Source: Pseudobdellovibrionaceae bacterium
Lineage (GTDB): Bacteria > Bdellovibrionota > Bdellovibrionia > Bdellovibrionales > UBA1609
Length of the DNA stretch: 64,000 nt
NCBI GenBank assembly: GCA_947444305.1
Contig: CANEZP010000004.1
Coordinates: forward strand, 1-64,000
Direction: 5' to 3'
Part shown: piece by piece, positions 16,638 through 26,658 of the stretch
Position numbering within the stretch: position 1 is the first letter of the stretch
Layout: every line of letters starts with the position of its first letter
Translations under genes and position numbers: made by a program
The notes under the pieces: model-generated
Databases searched by the model: none
What the model was told of the DNA's origin: nothing
What the model saw: only the letters and a program-made list of their open reading frames with translations

Positions 16638-17782
16638 GGCACGAAGCGGTAGGGGTCGAAGAGCGAAATATCTTGGCCAACTCGTCCGGTAACGAAGTCG
16701 TTCGCAATCTCACCGATGACGGGCGCGAATTTAAAGCCATGGCCCGAAAAGCCCGCGGCGAGGAAGACTTGCTTCTGCATTCCGCGGAGCGGGCCTAGCG
16801 CGAAATGTTCGTCGGGCGTCATGGTGTACATGCAAGTTTTAGCGCGCACGAATTCGCCCGCCATGGGCAGCAATTGTTTGAACGGCCTTTCGATCGTGCG
16901 GACTTCTTGCACATTCACCATGCGTTCGACATGATCGGGATCGCAATCGCCGAGCACATTGTGAAAAGCGACCTTCATCGTGCGACCGATCTGCGGGAAT
17001 CCGTAGATCCATCGCCCGTCGGACAATTCTTGAAAGTAAACCGGGAGATTTCGGAGCGCGTTCCGGGAGCCGGCAACCGCATCCGCATCGGCATCGGTGT
17101 CGAACCAGTACTGGACCACGCGTTTGGGCGACAACGTGAGTGGCGCGGGGCTCAAGAACCGGGCCGACCAGGCGCCTAGGCAGAGCACCAGTTTGCGACC
17201 GCCAAAAGTTCCCTGGTCCGTACGAACTTCAACTTCGCCGCCGGAAAGAATATTCCAACCTAAAAGTTTGTGATCGAAAAGAAGTTCGGCGCCATTTTTT
17301 CGGGCCCGATTTTGAAACGCCTCGACGCACTCTTCGACGAGAAGATAACCGCCGTCACTTTCGAAAAATCCAACGGCGTTTGCCGGCGCGTGAAATCCAA
17401 ATTTATCGAGCAAAGTTTTTGAATCAAGAATCTGGTGGGGCAGTGCGTGCGCACGCGCGGCGGCCACGCTCCCGCGAATGACTTGGCTTTCGGCGGAGCC
17501 GATCAACACGCAGCCCGTTTTGTAAAACAACTTCAAAGGCGTAGTTTGTTCTAGTTCATCCCAAAGCTCAAAAGCGCGGATCAACAACGGCACGTAACGT
17601 TCGTCTTCGAAATACGCCTTGCGAATCACGCGGCTCTCGCCGTGCGAAGACCCTCGGTCGTGCACGGGCGCGAACTGCTCTAGCCCAAGGACTTTATGTC
17701 CGGCACGTGAGAGGTTCTCGGCGACGGCACTGCCGATGCCGCCTAATCCCAGTACAATAACGTCGTAAAGAGTGTTCCCCAC
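16634..17782 (-). CDS. Sarcosine oxidase-like FAD-dependent amine oxidase
   Basis: 382 residues, the length of monomeric sarcosine oxidase and N-methyltryptophan oxidase. The N-terminal FAD motif is GLGGIG (residues 12-17) followed by an acidic residue in LGLEQF. Next comes the family block RGSSHGESRVIRKAYFEDERYVPL. Cys317 (TCMYTMTPDEHF) is where these enzymes bind FAD covalently, and the C-terminal AAGFSGHGFKFAP is also conserved. The reaction would be oxidative demethylation of an N-methyl amino acid, giving formaldehyde and H2O2. The substrate is not fixed by sequence. The start is GTG. Confidence 0.85.
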   Translation of the reverse strand: MGNTLYDVIVLGLGGIGSAVAENLSRAGHKVLGLEQFAPVHDRGSSHGESRVIRKAYFEDERYVPLLIRAFELWDELEQTTPLKLFYKTGCVLIGSAESQVIRGSVAAARAHALPHQILDSKTLLDKFGFHAPANAVGFFESDGGYLLVEECVEAFQNRARKNGAELLFDHKLLGWNILSGGEVEVRTDQGTFGGRKLVLCLGAWSARFLSPAPLTLSPKRVVQYWFDTDADADAVAGSRNALRNLPVYFQELSDGRWIYGFPQIGRTMKVAFHNVLGDCDPDHVERMVNVQEVRTIERPFKQLLPMAGEFVRAKTCMYTMTPDEHFALGPLRGMQKQVFLAAGFSGHGFKFAPVIGEIANDFVTGRVGQDISLFDPYRFVP

Positions 17783-17860
17783 CGTTAAAAGATACGTGTC
17801 GATGAGCGCCGTGTCAGCGGTTTTACTTCGGCCCGGGCCGTTTTGGCCCTACACTTGGAT

Positions 17861-19153
17861 ATGGATTCACGGCTTCAGAAGAAAACGCGGCTGTTCATCG
17901 GATTGATCGTCTTCCTGGTCGTGTGCTCGTGCTTCGGCATCTATTACTACTCGAGTGAGCAGGCTCCGTACTTCGAGCCTGAAGCGGCGATCGAGCCGCA
18001 CATCGAAACGCCGCGGTTGCCGGTCGAACAACTCTATCCACAAACAATTCCCAACCAATCCACCTTTTACACCGTCTTGCGCGGGCTTAACGTAGATGCG
18101 CAAAGCATTCATCAGATCGTAACGGCGACCAAACCGGTGATGGATCTGGGGCGTTTAAGTTCGGGCACACGGTTTCGTTTGAAGTACGAGGGGAGTGATC
18201 TCACCGGTATAGATTTTCGGTTTTCCGCGATCGAAAAATTAGAACTTAAAAAAGTGAACGGCACTTGGTCGGCGCAAAAGATCAGCGAGAAGGTCGATAC
18301 CAAAATCATTTCCTTTAAGGGCATCGTCTCGAGCAGTTTGTGGGAATCCTCCGAAGCGGCCGACATGGATCCATACTTGGTCGTGCAATTAGCCGAGATC
18401 TTCGGATGGCAGGTGGATTTTGCGCGCGAAGTCCGCGTCAACGACCGGTGGCGTTTAACGGTCGAGCAGAAGTACGTCGGTGCCGAGCCGGTCGGGTGGG
18501 GCAATATCCTTGCGGCAAATTACGAGAACGCCGGCCAGGTTCACAGCGCCGTCTTTTTCCAAGCCGAAGGGCAGCCGCCCGGATACTTTGCCGCCAACGG
18601 CGATAGTTTACGGCGAATGTTTCTGAAAAGTCCCATCCAGTACGGCAAAGTGACCTCGCGCTTTAATCGCCGCCGCTTTCATCCAATTTTAAAAATTGCG
18701 CGGCCCCATCTGGGGGTTGATTACGGCGCGCCTACGGGAACGCCCATCCGCGCGGTCGGCGGGGGCACGGTCTCCCTCGCGGCGTGGAGCGGTGGGGGCG
18801 GGCGGACTGTAAAAATCAATCACAACAGCTACTACCGAACGTCCTATCTTCACATGAGTCGTTTCGGTTCCGGCATCCGCGCCGGCGCAAAAGTGCAACA
18901 AGGGCAAATCATCGGTTACGTAGGGACGAGTGGTTTATCAACCGGTCCTCACTTGCACTTCGAATTCTGGTCGGGAGGAAAAGTGGTGGATCCGCTCGGA
19001 CAAAAATTTCCGACCGCCGACCCGGTTCCACCGAAATTTATGGCCGAATTCAGACAAGTATCTGAAAAGCAACTCGCGGCGCTGCCTGGCTGGGAGAGCG
19101 TCGTGCCTAACGTTCAGGCGTTAAGTTCAAGTTCTACCTCGCCTGAGGATTAA
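17861..19153 (+). CDS. M23 family metallopeptidase with N-terminal membrane anchor
   Basis: 430 residues from the ATG at 17861, giving an N-terminal anchor at about residues 12-30; a TTG six codons upstream is possible. The C-terminal M23 (lysostaphin-type) domain has its zinc ligands: His283 and Asp287 (PHLGVDYG), and His364 with His366 (GPHLHFEFW). The middle region resembles the linker and OapA-like part of periplasmic murein DD-endopeptidases. It should cut peptidoglycan cross-links in the periplasm. No regulator is adjacent. Confidence 0.85.
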   Translation: MDSRLQKKTRLFIGLIVFLVVCSCFGIYYYSSEQAPYFEPEAAIEPHIETPRLPVEQLYPQTIPNQSTFYTVLRGLNVDAQSIHQIVTATKPVMDLGRLSSGTRFRLKYEGSDLTGIDFRFSAIEKLELKKVNGTWSAQKISEKVDTKIISFKGIVSSSLWESSEAADMDPYLVVQLAEIFGWQVDFAREVRVNDRWRLTVEQKYVGAEPVGWGNILAANYENAGQVHSAVFFQAEGQPPGYFAANGDSLRRMFLKSPIQYGKVTSRFNRRRFHPILKIARPHLGVDYGAPTGTPIRAVGGGTVSLAAWSGGGGRTVKINHNSYYRTSYLHMSRFGSGIRAGAKVQQGQIIGYVGTSGLSTGPHLHFEFWSGGKVVDPLGQKFPTADPVPPKFMAEFRQVSEKQLAALPGWESVVPNVQALSSSSTSPED

Positions 19154-19262
19154 AGTCCCGCGCTCAAACCTCAACATGGCTTCTTACCATTCCCGGGCTG
19201 GCCCGATGCTTGCTCTATTTAGTTGGGTTCGCTCACGGCAACTTCAAACCTAGGAGATTTCC

Positions 19263-19742
19263 ATGGCTAAGATGAAAAACAAAAAAAATCAAACTTCCAG
19301 CAGCCGCAATGAAAAACCCAGTCGTGGTCTCGCGCAAAGTGCGAGCGTCGAAGAATACGACACCGACGATGTAAGCGACGACACGGATTCTGAGTCCGAC
19401 GCCGAGGAAACGAATTTTCAGGCCGCGGGCTCGCGCCAGACTTCAATGCGTTCGTCGCAGGAATCTACGCGCTCATCGAAGAAGCAGGCCGCTGGTCTGC
19501 CGGAAATCGATCCGGGCCAGCTCTTAGATACCGCGCGCAATTTTATCGAAGGTCATCCCGGCCGTGCGACTCTGATCGGTGCGCTCGTCGGCGGTGCGGT
19601 AGCGGGACTCTTCGCGACCGAGAAGGGGCGTTCCCTTGTTTCGGCCGCGTACTCTTACGCACGTCCGATGATCGCCGATTACGCACGCAACTTTATCAAT
19701 GCGCAGTCGCAAAACGCGGTCGAAGCCGCTTTGCCGCAGTAA
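19263..19742 (+). CDS. Glycine-zipper membrane-associated protein
   Basis: 159 residues with a good AGGAG site. The first 85 residues are polar, acidic and serine-rich and probably disordered. Near residue 100 the segment HPGRATLIGALVGGAVAGLF is a glycine-zipper-like helix of the type seen in DUF883/ElaB-like proteins, followed by an amphipathic tail. It may sit at the inner membrane. A role in stress or ribosome tethering, as known for ElaB-like proteins, is only an analogy. Confidence 0.45.
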   Translation: MAKMKNKKNQTSSSRNEKPSRGLAQSASVEEYDTDDVSDDTDSESDAEETNFQAAGSRQTSMRSSQESTRSSKKQAAGLPEIDPGQLLDTARNFIEGHPGRATLIGALVGGAVAGLFATEKGRSLVSAAYSYARPMIADYARNFINAQSQNAVEAALPQ

Positions 19743-19757
19743 AAACGCTTCCGCTGA

Positions 19758-20351
19758 TTATTTAGCTAAAAATTTTCGCTCGACGGCTTCACCGCTCAGG
19801 GGAGCCGTCCCGCGGATCGTGACCGCCACCAATTTTCGAAACGGCGGCAAGAATATCTTTTTGCTTTCACTGTAAATTGAATTCACCAAAATTTCGCGGC
19901 CGGAGTCCTTCGCGTCCGGGAAATAGCTGCGGACCGAGCAAACTCCATTTTTCTTTTCAACTTTGACGGTCAAATTGGTGTTCCCGCCGACCTCTTTCAG
20001 GTCGTTCAGATCATTTACGCGTAGTTCAAATTGCGCATCACGGGCGTTGATTAATTCGAGCCGGCCGCGAACCGCTTCTTTGATCAAAGGGTTGACCGGT
20101 TTAAACTTGCGTCCGTCCATTAACCAATAAAAATCAATCAAAGGTTTACCGTCACGTTTGACGAGCTGGCATTGCCGGTCGAGTTGCGTATAGACGATCA
20201 TGATGTTTTGCGGATTTTCATTCTTTTCAAAAGCTAATATTTTATAGTGCTCGCCGATTTCCGGAACGTTTAACATTTTGGCTTCTCCGCCTGGGGTGAT
20301 GATCAAGAAGAAAGCGAGAGAGAACAGTTTCGTAAGTTCAGATAGCCGCAA
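19758..20351 (-). CDS. Secreted protein, DUF4833-like
   Basis: 197 residues with a signal peptide (residues 1-23, cleavage near GGEAK). The mature part has the pattern I associate with DUF4833: an IMIVYTQLDR strand, DGKPLIDFYWLMDGRKFKP, then short beta strands. The family function is unknown. It overlaps the upstream DUF1304 gene by 14 bp, so the two are co-transcribed and probably coupled. The family assignment is from memory of the pattern and is moderate. Confidence 0.45.
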   Translation of the reverse strand: MRLSELTKLFSLAFFLIITPGGEAKMLNVPEIGEHYKILAFEKNENPQNIMIVYTQLDRQCQLVKRDGKPLIDFYWLMDGRKFKPVNPLIKEAVRGRLELINARDAQFELRVNDLNDLKEVGGNTNLTVKVEKKNGVCSVRSYFPDAKDSGREILVNSIYSESKKIFLPPFRKLVAVTIRGTAPLSGEAVERKFLAK

Positions 20352-20697
20352 AAACGGCCGCCATTCCCAAAACGGCCGGAAAAGCCTGCACCCAGAAGAT
20401 GCGGCGATTTACGGTCAACGCGCCGTAAACGCCGGCCACGATCACGCTCAGCAAGAAAAAGATTTGCGCCTGACGGGCCCAAGCCGCCGGCTCAAGGGTG
20501 AGTGACCAGAATAGACCGGCGGCCAAGATGCCGTTGTAGAGACCTTGATTCGAAGCCAATATCGCGCTCGCGAGCGCTTGCTCGCGGCTCTGTCGGAAAA
20601 TTTTTAGACCGAGCGGTTTGCTCCAGAGCACCATTTCTAAAAACAAAAACACTACATGTAAAATTCCGCAAGTAGCGACCAGAAGCTGCGCGATCAT
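20338..20697 (-). CDS. DUF1304 family integral membrane protein
   Basis: 119 residues from the ATG at 20697; a TTG lies two codons upstream. Four hydrophobic helices are visible. The family marks are present: a helix-1 HVVFLFLEMVLW block, then SREQALASAILASNQGLYNG, and a final GxYGALTVNRR segment. DUF1304 proteins are small inner-membrane proteins of unknown function. It is first in a two-gene unit with the secreted protein downstream. Confidence 0.75.
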   Translation of the reverse strand: MIAQLLVATCGILHVVFLFLEMVLWSKPLGLKIFRQSREQALASAILASNQGLYNGILAAGLFWSLTLEPAAWARQAQIFFLLSVIVAGVYGALTVNRRIFWVQAFPAVLGMAAVFAAI

Positions 20698-20834
20698 CCC
20701 CAAACTTTAATTGATTTCATAAAAAGATCAATCATTTGGCAGTAGGGCAGGGACTTTGCAGTGACTAGTCTTTAGGTGGGGGGATCGGCGTTACATTAGC
20801 CTCCGCCAAAACTGAGGTCTCGTGGAGAGGAAAA

Positions 20835-22475
20835 ATGCCACAAGAAAATCCTTCTTGTCAGCGACTATTGATCGTTGCTGACCCATCTCGCGAGGCGCCT
20901 CTCCTCGAAACTATGCTGACCCAACATGGGCACGACGCGGTTTTATGTCCGAGTATTGCCGACGCAGGAAATGAAATTACGGCCGGGGTGGGCGTCCTCA
21001 TCCTGGCGCGCGCGGTTCTAGACGATGCGGGCATCGCGCAGGTACAGAAGATTTTGGCCGCTCAGCCTTCATGGTCGCGGATTCCGATTCTCGTCGTCCT
21101 ACCCAAGGGCCAAAAGATTTTCGCCGAAATAAACGTATTCGGTGTGCTTGAGAAAACGACGACGGTTGACCTCGTCGAATCGCCCGTCGAAGCGCCACGT
21201 TTAGTCCGCGCCGTCCGCATGGCGCTGGCTTACCGCTCGCAACAATACAGAAATCGCGACCTATTGACCGAGCTCGAGCACTCGAAACACGATGTGATCG
21301 AGGCTAATCAAGCGAAGAGCGACTTCCTAGCGAACATTAGCCACGAGATTCGCACGCCGCTCGGCGCGATCCTTGGATTCGCCGAACTGCTCATGGATTC
21401 CGGTTGCTCACGGATTGAAAAACAAAATTATATGGTGGCGGCAAAACGGAACGGGCAAATGCTCTCCGCCTTGATCGACGATATTTTAGATCTTTCGCGG
21501 GTGGAAGCCGGCCGAATCGAGTTGGCTAAAATCGATTTTTCCCTTCGTGAATTGATCGCCGACGTCGTCAGTAAACTCGAGCCGCTCGCGTCGAAAAAAG
21601 GCTTAGCCTTCGTCGTCGAACGGGACCCCGGTCTGGATCACATCATCGCCGATCCGATCCGCCTTAAACAAATCTTGATCAACATCGCCGGTAACGCCAT
21701 TAAGTTTACCGGTCATGGTTCAGTTTACGTAAAAGTTAGGGTCGATAAATCGGCGGGTAAACCGATCCTTACGATCGAAGTTGAAGACACCGGGATCGGA
21801 ATTTCGTCACCGCAAGCCGCGCATTTATTTAGGCCTTTCACGCAAGTAGATACGTCCACGACGCGGGCATTCGGCGGCACCGGTTTAGGCTTAGTACTTT
21901 CGCAAAAATTATCGCGTGCGATGGGTGGTGACCTCGAGTTGAAGTGGAGCATTCCCGGTGGCGGAAGCAACTTTACCGTAACGCTCCCGGTGCAAATTTC
22001 TGAAGTCGTACCTGCGCCCCGCCTCGATTGTCTAGCGAAGGCCGATTCGAAGTTGCCGCTCAGTGGATCGACGATTTTGCTCGTCGACGATTCATTAGAT
22101 AATCAAATGTTGATTAGTCGGATTTTGATGTTATTAGGTGCGAAAGTCGAATTAGCGAATGACGGAATCGAAGGCATCGATAAAGCCCTCGCGCACGATT
22201 TCGATGTCGTACTCATGGATCTGCAAATGCCTCGCTTAGGCGGAGTCGAAGCTACCCGCAAACTTCGCGCGAAGGGTTACGAGCGACCGATCGTCGCGTT
22301 AACCGCTCACTCCTTACAGGAAGACCGCCAGCGTTGTATCAACGTGGGATGCTCAGACTACCTTACGAAGCCGATTCAGCGCTCGCATCTGGTCCAGGTT
22401 ATCGAACGCCTCGCGCAGCGTCGTTTGGGTCCTCCGGTCACGCCGGCCGCCCAGTTCGAAAGTAAACATATCTAA
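20835..22475 (+). CDS. Hybrid sensor histidine kinase with C-terminal receiver
   Basis: 546 residues, soluble. Residues 1-135 look like a degenerate receiver (LLIVADPS start, but no clear phospho-Asp). HisKA follows with phospho-His170 (NISHEIRTP). HATPase_c has the N-box near NAIKFT and G-boxes at EDTGIGIS and GGTGLGL. A complete receiver follows, with acidic pair VDDS and Asp462 (VLMDLQMP). No output domain is visible, so phosphotransfer to a separate protein is expected. The input may be protein-protein through the N-terminal module. The gene stands alone, preceded by a GGAGAGG site. Confidence 0.9.
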   Translation: MPQENPSCQRLLIVADPSREAPLLETMLTQHGHDAVLCPSIADAGNEITAGVGVLILARAVLDDAGIAQVQKILAAQPSWSRIPILVVLPKGQKIFAEINVFGVLEKTTTVDLVESPVEAPRLVRAVRMALAYRSQQYRNRDLLTELEHSKHDVIEANQAKSDFLANISHEIRTPLGAILGFAELLMDSGCSRIEKQNYMVAAKRNGQMLSALIDDILDLSRVEAGRIELAKIDFSLRELIADVVSKLEPLASKKGLAFVVERDPGLDHIIADPIRLKQILINIAGNAIKFTGHGSVYVKVRVDKSAGKPILTIEVEDTGIGISSPQAAHLFRPFTQVDTSTTRAFGGTGLGLVLSQKLSRAMGGDLELKWSIPGGGSNFTVTLPVQISEVVPAPRLDCLAKADSKLPLSGSTILLVDDSLDNQMLISRILMLLGAKVELANDGIEGIDKALAHDFDVVLMDLQMPRLGGVEATRKLRAKGYERPIVALTAHSLQEDRQRCINVGCSDYLTKPIQRSHLVQVIERLAQRRLGPPVTPAAQFESKHI

Positions 22476-22626
22476 ATCTTTCCGCCCCGACCTTCGTCCC
22501 TAGACCCGTTCTTCGCGCGAAGCTAAATCACTAGAATTCCATACAATATCGACCTTGGTCTCATATATTCCGGCGTAATCCCGGCCGATAAATCCATTAG
22601 GTATATATAGATAGGAATTTTCTCGT

Positions 22627-25236
22627 TTGAGCAAACGCCAAGATCGTGCAGATCGATTGTTAATAGTTGTCGCTCTAGTCATATTGTTTATGGCTGGCGC
22701 GGCTTACTATTTTGACAATTGGATGTGGGGCGGAAAGAAAGTTCGCGGCGCGAGAATCGGAAATATCTCCTCGAAGAGCGGCGATGTACGCGTAAAATTC
22801 GAAGGCGATCTCAAGTGGGGTAAGGCCGCGCGCGGACAAGATCTCGTTTACAACGATTCTATTTACGCGGGTGGGGAATCGACGGCGGAATTGGCGCTTG
22901 GCAATTCGCAAATGACCGTACAAGAAAATACGTTGATCGTTCTTCGCCGTGAAAGGGACGTTAACTTCCTGAATCTCGATTACGGCACCTTGTTCGCAAA
23001 AGTCGGTAAAGACGAAAAGATCATGATCGATTCGGGCGTCGGAAAGCCGATCGAGTTCTCCGCAACCAGCAATTCACAAATCGTTTTACGTAAGATCGCC
23101 GGCGGTAAAACAGAACTGAACGTTGTGTCGGGTGACACGAACGTGATCATCAACGGTAAGAAAAAACATCTCGCGACTTCGGCAAAACTGATTTTGGACG
23201 AACCCGTCGCTCCCGCGGCACCCGCACCGGTTCAAGCGACCGCGATCATCGCGACTAAGCCGCTAAGAAACGAAGTGATTTACTCGAACAAAGCGGAAGA
23301 CGTTGCGTTTCAGTGGGAATGGAACAACAAATCTGCCGCCAAACCGGAGCAAAACTATACGCTCGAATTTTCGGCCGATCAGACCTTCAATAAAATTCAC
23401 GCAACGAAGTCCGTGACGGGCCGTTTGAACGCTTCGATGCACGCGTCGAAATCGTTAAGCTTGTACTACCGTGTCCGTGGGCCGCGCGGCGAGACCAGCC
23501 AAACGGAACGCGTGAACTTCGTTAGAATGATGCCGCCCCTGATCGTGCAGCCGATGGCCGCCCAAGAAATCTTCACGCCCGCGGGCAAAAAAGCGGACGC
23601 GCAACTTGAATTCCGCAAAGATCACGGCAGTGTTTGGTACCAAATCGCCGCCGATGCCGATTTCAACCGCGTGATCAAAAACGAAAATACGCCAGCAACG
23701 ACCGATTTGGCTTCACTCGACGTCGGCAACTACTTCATCCGCGCGCGCCACGACTACGGTCAAAGCCGTTTAAGTGAGTGGAGCCCGACCGTACCGTTCA
23801 AAGTCTCACCTAAGCTGGAAGCGCTCCGTTTATCGCAAGCCGCGCCCGCAAAGCAGATTTTGATTCCGAATAAACCGTACCCGGCGACGCTATATAAGAT
23901 GTCCGCCGCGAAAGTGCGCGAATACCTAAATAAGAACGGTTTTTTAGCGAATTACTTCCCGATGAAAGCCGGAACCTTCGACGAACTTAAAGTGGCGGTC
24001 GAAGGTCATAGCGAAACGGTAAGCCAGACCGCGCCGAACTGGCCCAAAGCGCTGCTCGCGCCCGGCCACTATATATATAAGTACCAAGCGACGAAGGCCG
24101 GTTTCGAGCCTTCGGCAATCGCCGGTCCGAACACGCTCGATATCGCGATGGAACCGCCGCGCGCCGTCGGTGCACCCACCTTCGCCGAACCGCTCGAAGA
24201 CGGCAGCCGCGAAGCGCAGTGGGCCTTCACGCCCTTGTTGTTCGCGCGCTCTTACGATGTTGAAGTGGCGCGCGATCCCTCCTTCCGTGGATCGAAGCAA
24301 TTGAAAGTGGAAGCGCCGGTTGCGCTTGCGCAGTTGAATCCCGGTGAACATTACTGGCGCGTACGCGCGCGCGACGCCCAAGGGCGGATCATCAGCGATT
24401 TCTCCGCGCCGGGTAAAGTTTCGGTACCGCAACTCGTGCCGTCTTCACTCGCGGCCAACGACGTTCCCGATCGCAAGCCCGCGGCGACGCAATCCTCCGT
24501 TTTGAATCTTGACGATAAACCCGCCGAGCCGTGGGTACGCAACGGTTGGTGGGCGTGGGCCGGATCGGGCGCGAACTACGTCGATACCCGTCAGTCCATT
24601 CCCGGTCGCGGAACGGCCACCTCGCACGGTCAGTACTACGGAAGCCGTTATTTCGAGGGTGGCTACAACGGATCGACAGGCTGGGGCGGCGTATTCTCTT
24701 ACAAATCGACGCCCGGAAAAATCGAAACCGAAAACGCCGTCATCAACGAAACGGCTTACACTTGGTCTACCGTCGGCCTCGAAGCGTACCGCCGCTCACT
24801 TGCGCGCTTACCGTTCACGAACGTGCCGATGGTCTATGGCTTCCGCGTAGGGTTACAGCAGCATAAAACTCCGTTCGTTTTCTTGGATTCGGATACGAAT
24901 TTGATCCTCAAAGAAAATAAGATGAACATGGGCTCGTTCGGTCTGATCGCCGAAGTTCAGCGCCATAAGTGGAACTTCTATTTCATGACCCGCTATCAGT
25001 ATCCGTTCTCAAGCGAAGCGGAAGGCTCGAGCCAATTCACCATCAAGCCGACCTTGGCCTTCGACGGTTCCGTCGGGACTAGCTACAATCTGACCGACCG
25101 TTTGAAACTGGGCTTGTTCTGGTACGGGCAGTGGCACCAGTACAATTTCACGTACGGCGACGGCAATGTGACCAACGTGGGCTTCCAGTCCTTGTTCTAT
25201 TCCAACGTCGACTTACGCCTCGGCTTCGAGTTCTAA
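22627..25236 (+). CDS. FecR-domain protein fused to a C-terminal outer-membrane barrel
   Basis: 869 residues from a TTG (AGGA ten bases upstream). Residues 10-32 are one hydrophobic helix. Residues 60-165 match the FecR/LysM-linked sensor fold (SGDVRVKFEG, LALGNSQMTVQENT, LDYGTLFAKV). Residues 200-620 are Ala/Pro-rich with repeated fibronectin-III-like beta segments (SLSLYYRVRGPRGETS, GEHYWRVRARDAQG). The last 230 residues alternate aromatic strands and end in F-E-F, typical of an outer-membrane barrel. FecR-FnIII-barrel proteins are known in predatory and delta-type bacteria but their function is not established. Confidence 0.65.
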   Translation: MSKRQDRADRLLIVVALVILFMAGAAYYFDNWMWGGKKVRGARIGNISSKSGDVRVKFEGDLKWGKAARGQDLVYNDSIYAGGESTAELALGNSQMTVQENTLIVLRRERDVNFLNLDYGTLFAKVGKDEKIMIDSGVGKPIEFSATSNSQIVLRKIAGGKTELNVVSGDTNVIINGKKKHLATSAKLILDEPVAPAAPAPVQATAIIATKPLRNEVIYSNKAEDVAFQWEWNNKSAAKPEQNYTLEFSADQTFNKIHATKSVTGRLNASMHASKSLSLYYRVRGPRGETSQTERVNFVRMMPPLIVQPMAAQEIFTPAGKKADAQLEFRKDHGSVWYQIAADADFNRVIKNENTPATTDLASLDVGNYFIRARHDYGQSRLSEWSPTVPFKVSPKLEALRLSQAAPAKQILIPNKPYPATLYKMSAAKVREYLNKNGFLANYFPMKAGTFDELKVAVEGHSETVSQTAPNWPKALLAPGHYIYKYQATKAGFEPSAIAGPNTLDIAMEPPRAVGAPTFAEPLEDGSREAQWAFTPLLFARSYDVEVARDPSFRGSKQLKVEAPVALAQLNPGEHYWRVRARDAQGRIISDFSAPGKVSVPQLVPSSLAANDVPDRKPAATQSSVLNLDDKPAEPWVRNGWWAWAGSGANYVDTRQSIPGRGTATSHGQYYGSRYFEGGYNGSTGWGGVFSYKSTPGKIETENAVINETAYTWSTVGLEAYRRSLARLPFTNVPMVYGFRVGLQQHKTPFVFLDSDTNLILKENKMNMGSFGLIAEVQRHKWNFYFMTRYQYPFSSEAEGSSQFTIKPTLAFDGSVGTSYNLTDRLKLGLFWYGQWHQYNFTYGDGNVTNVGFQSLFYSNVDLRLGFEF

Positions 25237-25387
25237 AAGCGCCGTTTCTCGTCACCGCCCTCACTAAAATTCAACTAAAATTCAATACAACGCCTCGCCC
25301 GCTGTTCACGCTGGTTTAACCGCTGGCACGAATTTCGATATAGGGAATCCCATTACGAAGGCATGGATGCTTTCGGGGGATACACGG

Positions 25388-26656
25388 ATGTTACGGACTC
25401 AGTCGGTTTTTAAAACCGTATTGTCGCTGTTACTGAGCACCATGATGGTGCTCCCGACAGGGGCATACGCTAAAGCTTCAGACACCTTAAAGCCGGGCGC
25501 CACGGATGACGTCCCGGTTATTTTTGAAAATGTGGTGTTTAACGGCCAACCGGCAACCATGCTGATGATGCCGATCGACGCGACCATCGAAGAGTCATTT
25601 GTCTTCGATTGGGCCAAGCAGCGGGCAGAGAACTCCGCGCTCATGGTCTCGGGACCCGGCGATAAAGTCCTTGCCGCCGCCGCGAGCTCCGGCAATTTGG
25701 GTAAACTCAATGTCTATACCGCCGCCGACATCGAGCAATCCGCGATCATTAACCGCGGAGATCTTTCTAATTCATTCAAACAAAAAATAGTCGATCAAGT
25801 TAAAAAAATCACGAAGGCCGCCAAGTCCGAAAGGGCGGTCGGAATTTACTTTGCCCTCGCATACTCGGGCATCATGGGCAGCTTTGCTTATTACCAATCC
25901 TCTTCGCTGACCGCCGGCCTCGCGGTCTTCGGTATGTACGCCATGTGGAATAGCTTTACGCTTTCAAGACCCGATCTGCTCGGTAAAGTTATCGACGGGG
26001 GCGGGGATCTGTCGGTCGCGCTCGGCAAGAAGGTTGCGGGCATGATCGGTAAAGAACTTTCTCCGCGCGACAAACAACTCTGGGAAGTCGGCGGAAAGTT
26101 CGCCGCTTCGTGGGGCATCAACACGGTTCAGTCGAGTTACGTAAAAGGCTGGACGGGTGAATTCGCTTCTTTAAGCGGACTCGCGGGCTTCGCCGAAGGT
26201 TTCTTTAGTACTTCGCTAACGGGCGCGCAGAACAACTACAATATCTGGGATGCGGTCGTACTTAAAAGCCAAGCCGACGGCGGGTGGTTCACCGAAAAGC
26301 GCGTGAAGTGGTATATGCGAATCGCATTGATCGCGGGAGCGATCGCCGAGGGTCTTGCCATGGGCGATGCGCCTGGGGTCGGGCCGGCACTGATGGCCGT
26401 AACCGCCTCGGGAACGATGTACCTCGCTCTGAATCCGCAGATGCAATCGGCCCTTAATAGAAACGTTGTAAAAGCCGGCGTGTCTTTACGCTCCGGAGTG
26501 ACGAGCGTCGTGCGGCCCTCAACTTACCAGCAACTGAAACCGGTCCGAAAGGTTGCGAGCGGCGCCCGCTTCGTTAAGCGCGCTTGTTCGGAAATCCTAG
26601 CGAGTCCTAAAGCCCCTTACGTTCATCAACGCGTTTCTTACCAGGATATGGATTAG
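25388..26656 (+). CDS. Exported protein with internal hydrophobic segments, unknown function
   Basis: 422 residues from the ATG at 25388 (GGGGGA just upstream), which opens a signal peptide ending TGAYAKA. A helical hydrophobic part lies at about residues 150-190 and another at 305-335, with glycine-rich stretches between, so it may be inserted in a membrane. No family is recognised. The next gene begins 2 bp after the stop, so the two form an operon. Confidence 0.5.
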   Translation: MLRTQSVFKTVLSLLLSTMMVLPTGAYAKASDTLKPGATDDVPVIFENVVFNGQPATMLMMPIDATIEESFVFDWAKQRAENSALMVSGPGDKVLAAAASSGNLGKLNVYTAADIEQSAIINRGDLSNSFKQKIVDQVKKITKAAKSERAVGIYFALAYSGIMGSFAYYQSSSLTAGLAVFGMYAMWNSFTLSRPDLLGKVIDGGGDLSVALGKKVAGMIGKELSPRDKQLWEVGGKFAASWGINTVQSSYVKGWTGEFASLSGLAGFAEGFFSTSLTGAQNNYNIWDAVVLKSQADGGWFTEKRVKWYMRIALIAGAIAEGLAMGDAPGVGPALMAVTASGTMYLALNPQMQSALNRNVVKAGVSLRSGVTSVVRPSTYQQLKPVRKVASGARFVKRACSEILASPKAPYVHQRVSYQDMD

Positions 26657-26658
26657 AT

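Noticed and set aside
25323-25339. Sigma-54-like site (CTGGCACGA start) before 25388
   Set aside because: The invariant GC of the -12 box reads GA; a GATATA sigma-70-like -10 overlaps it.
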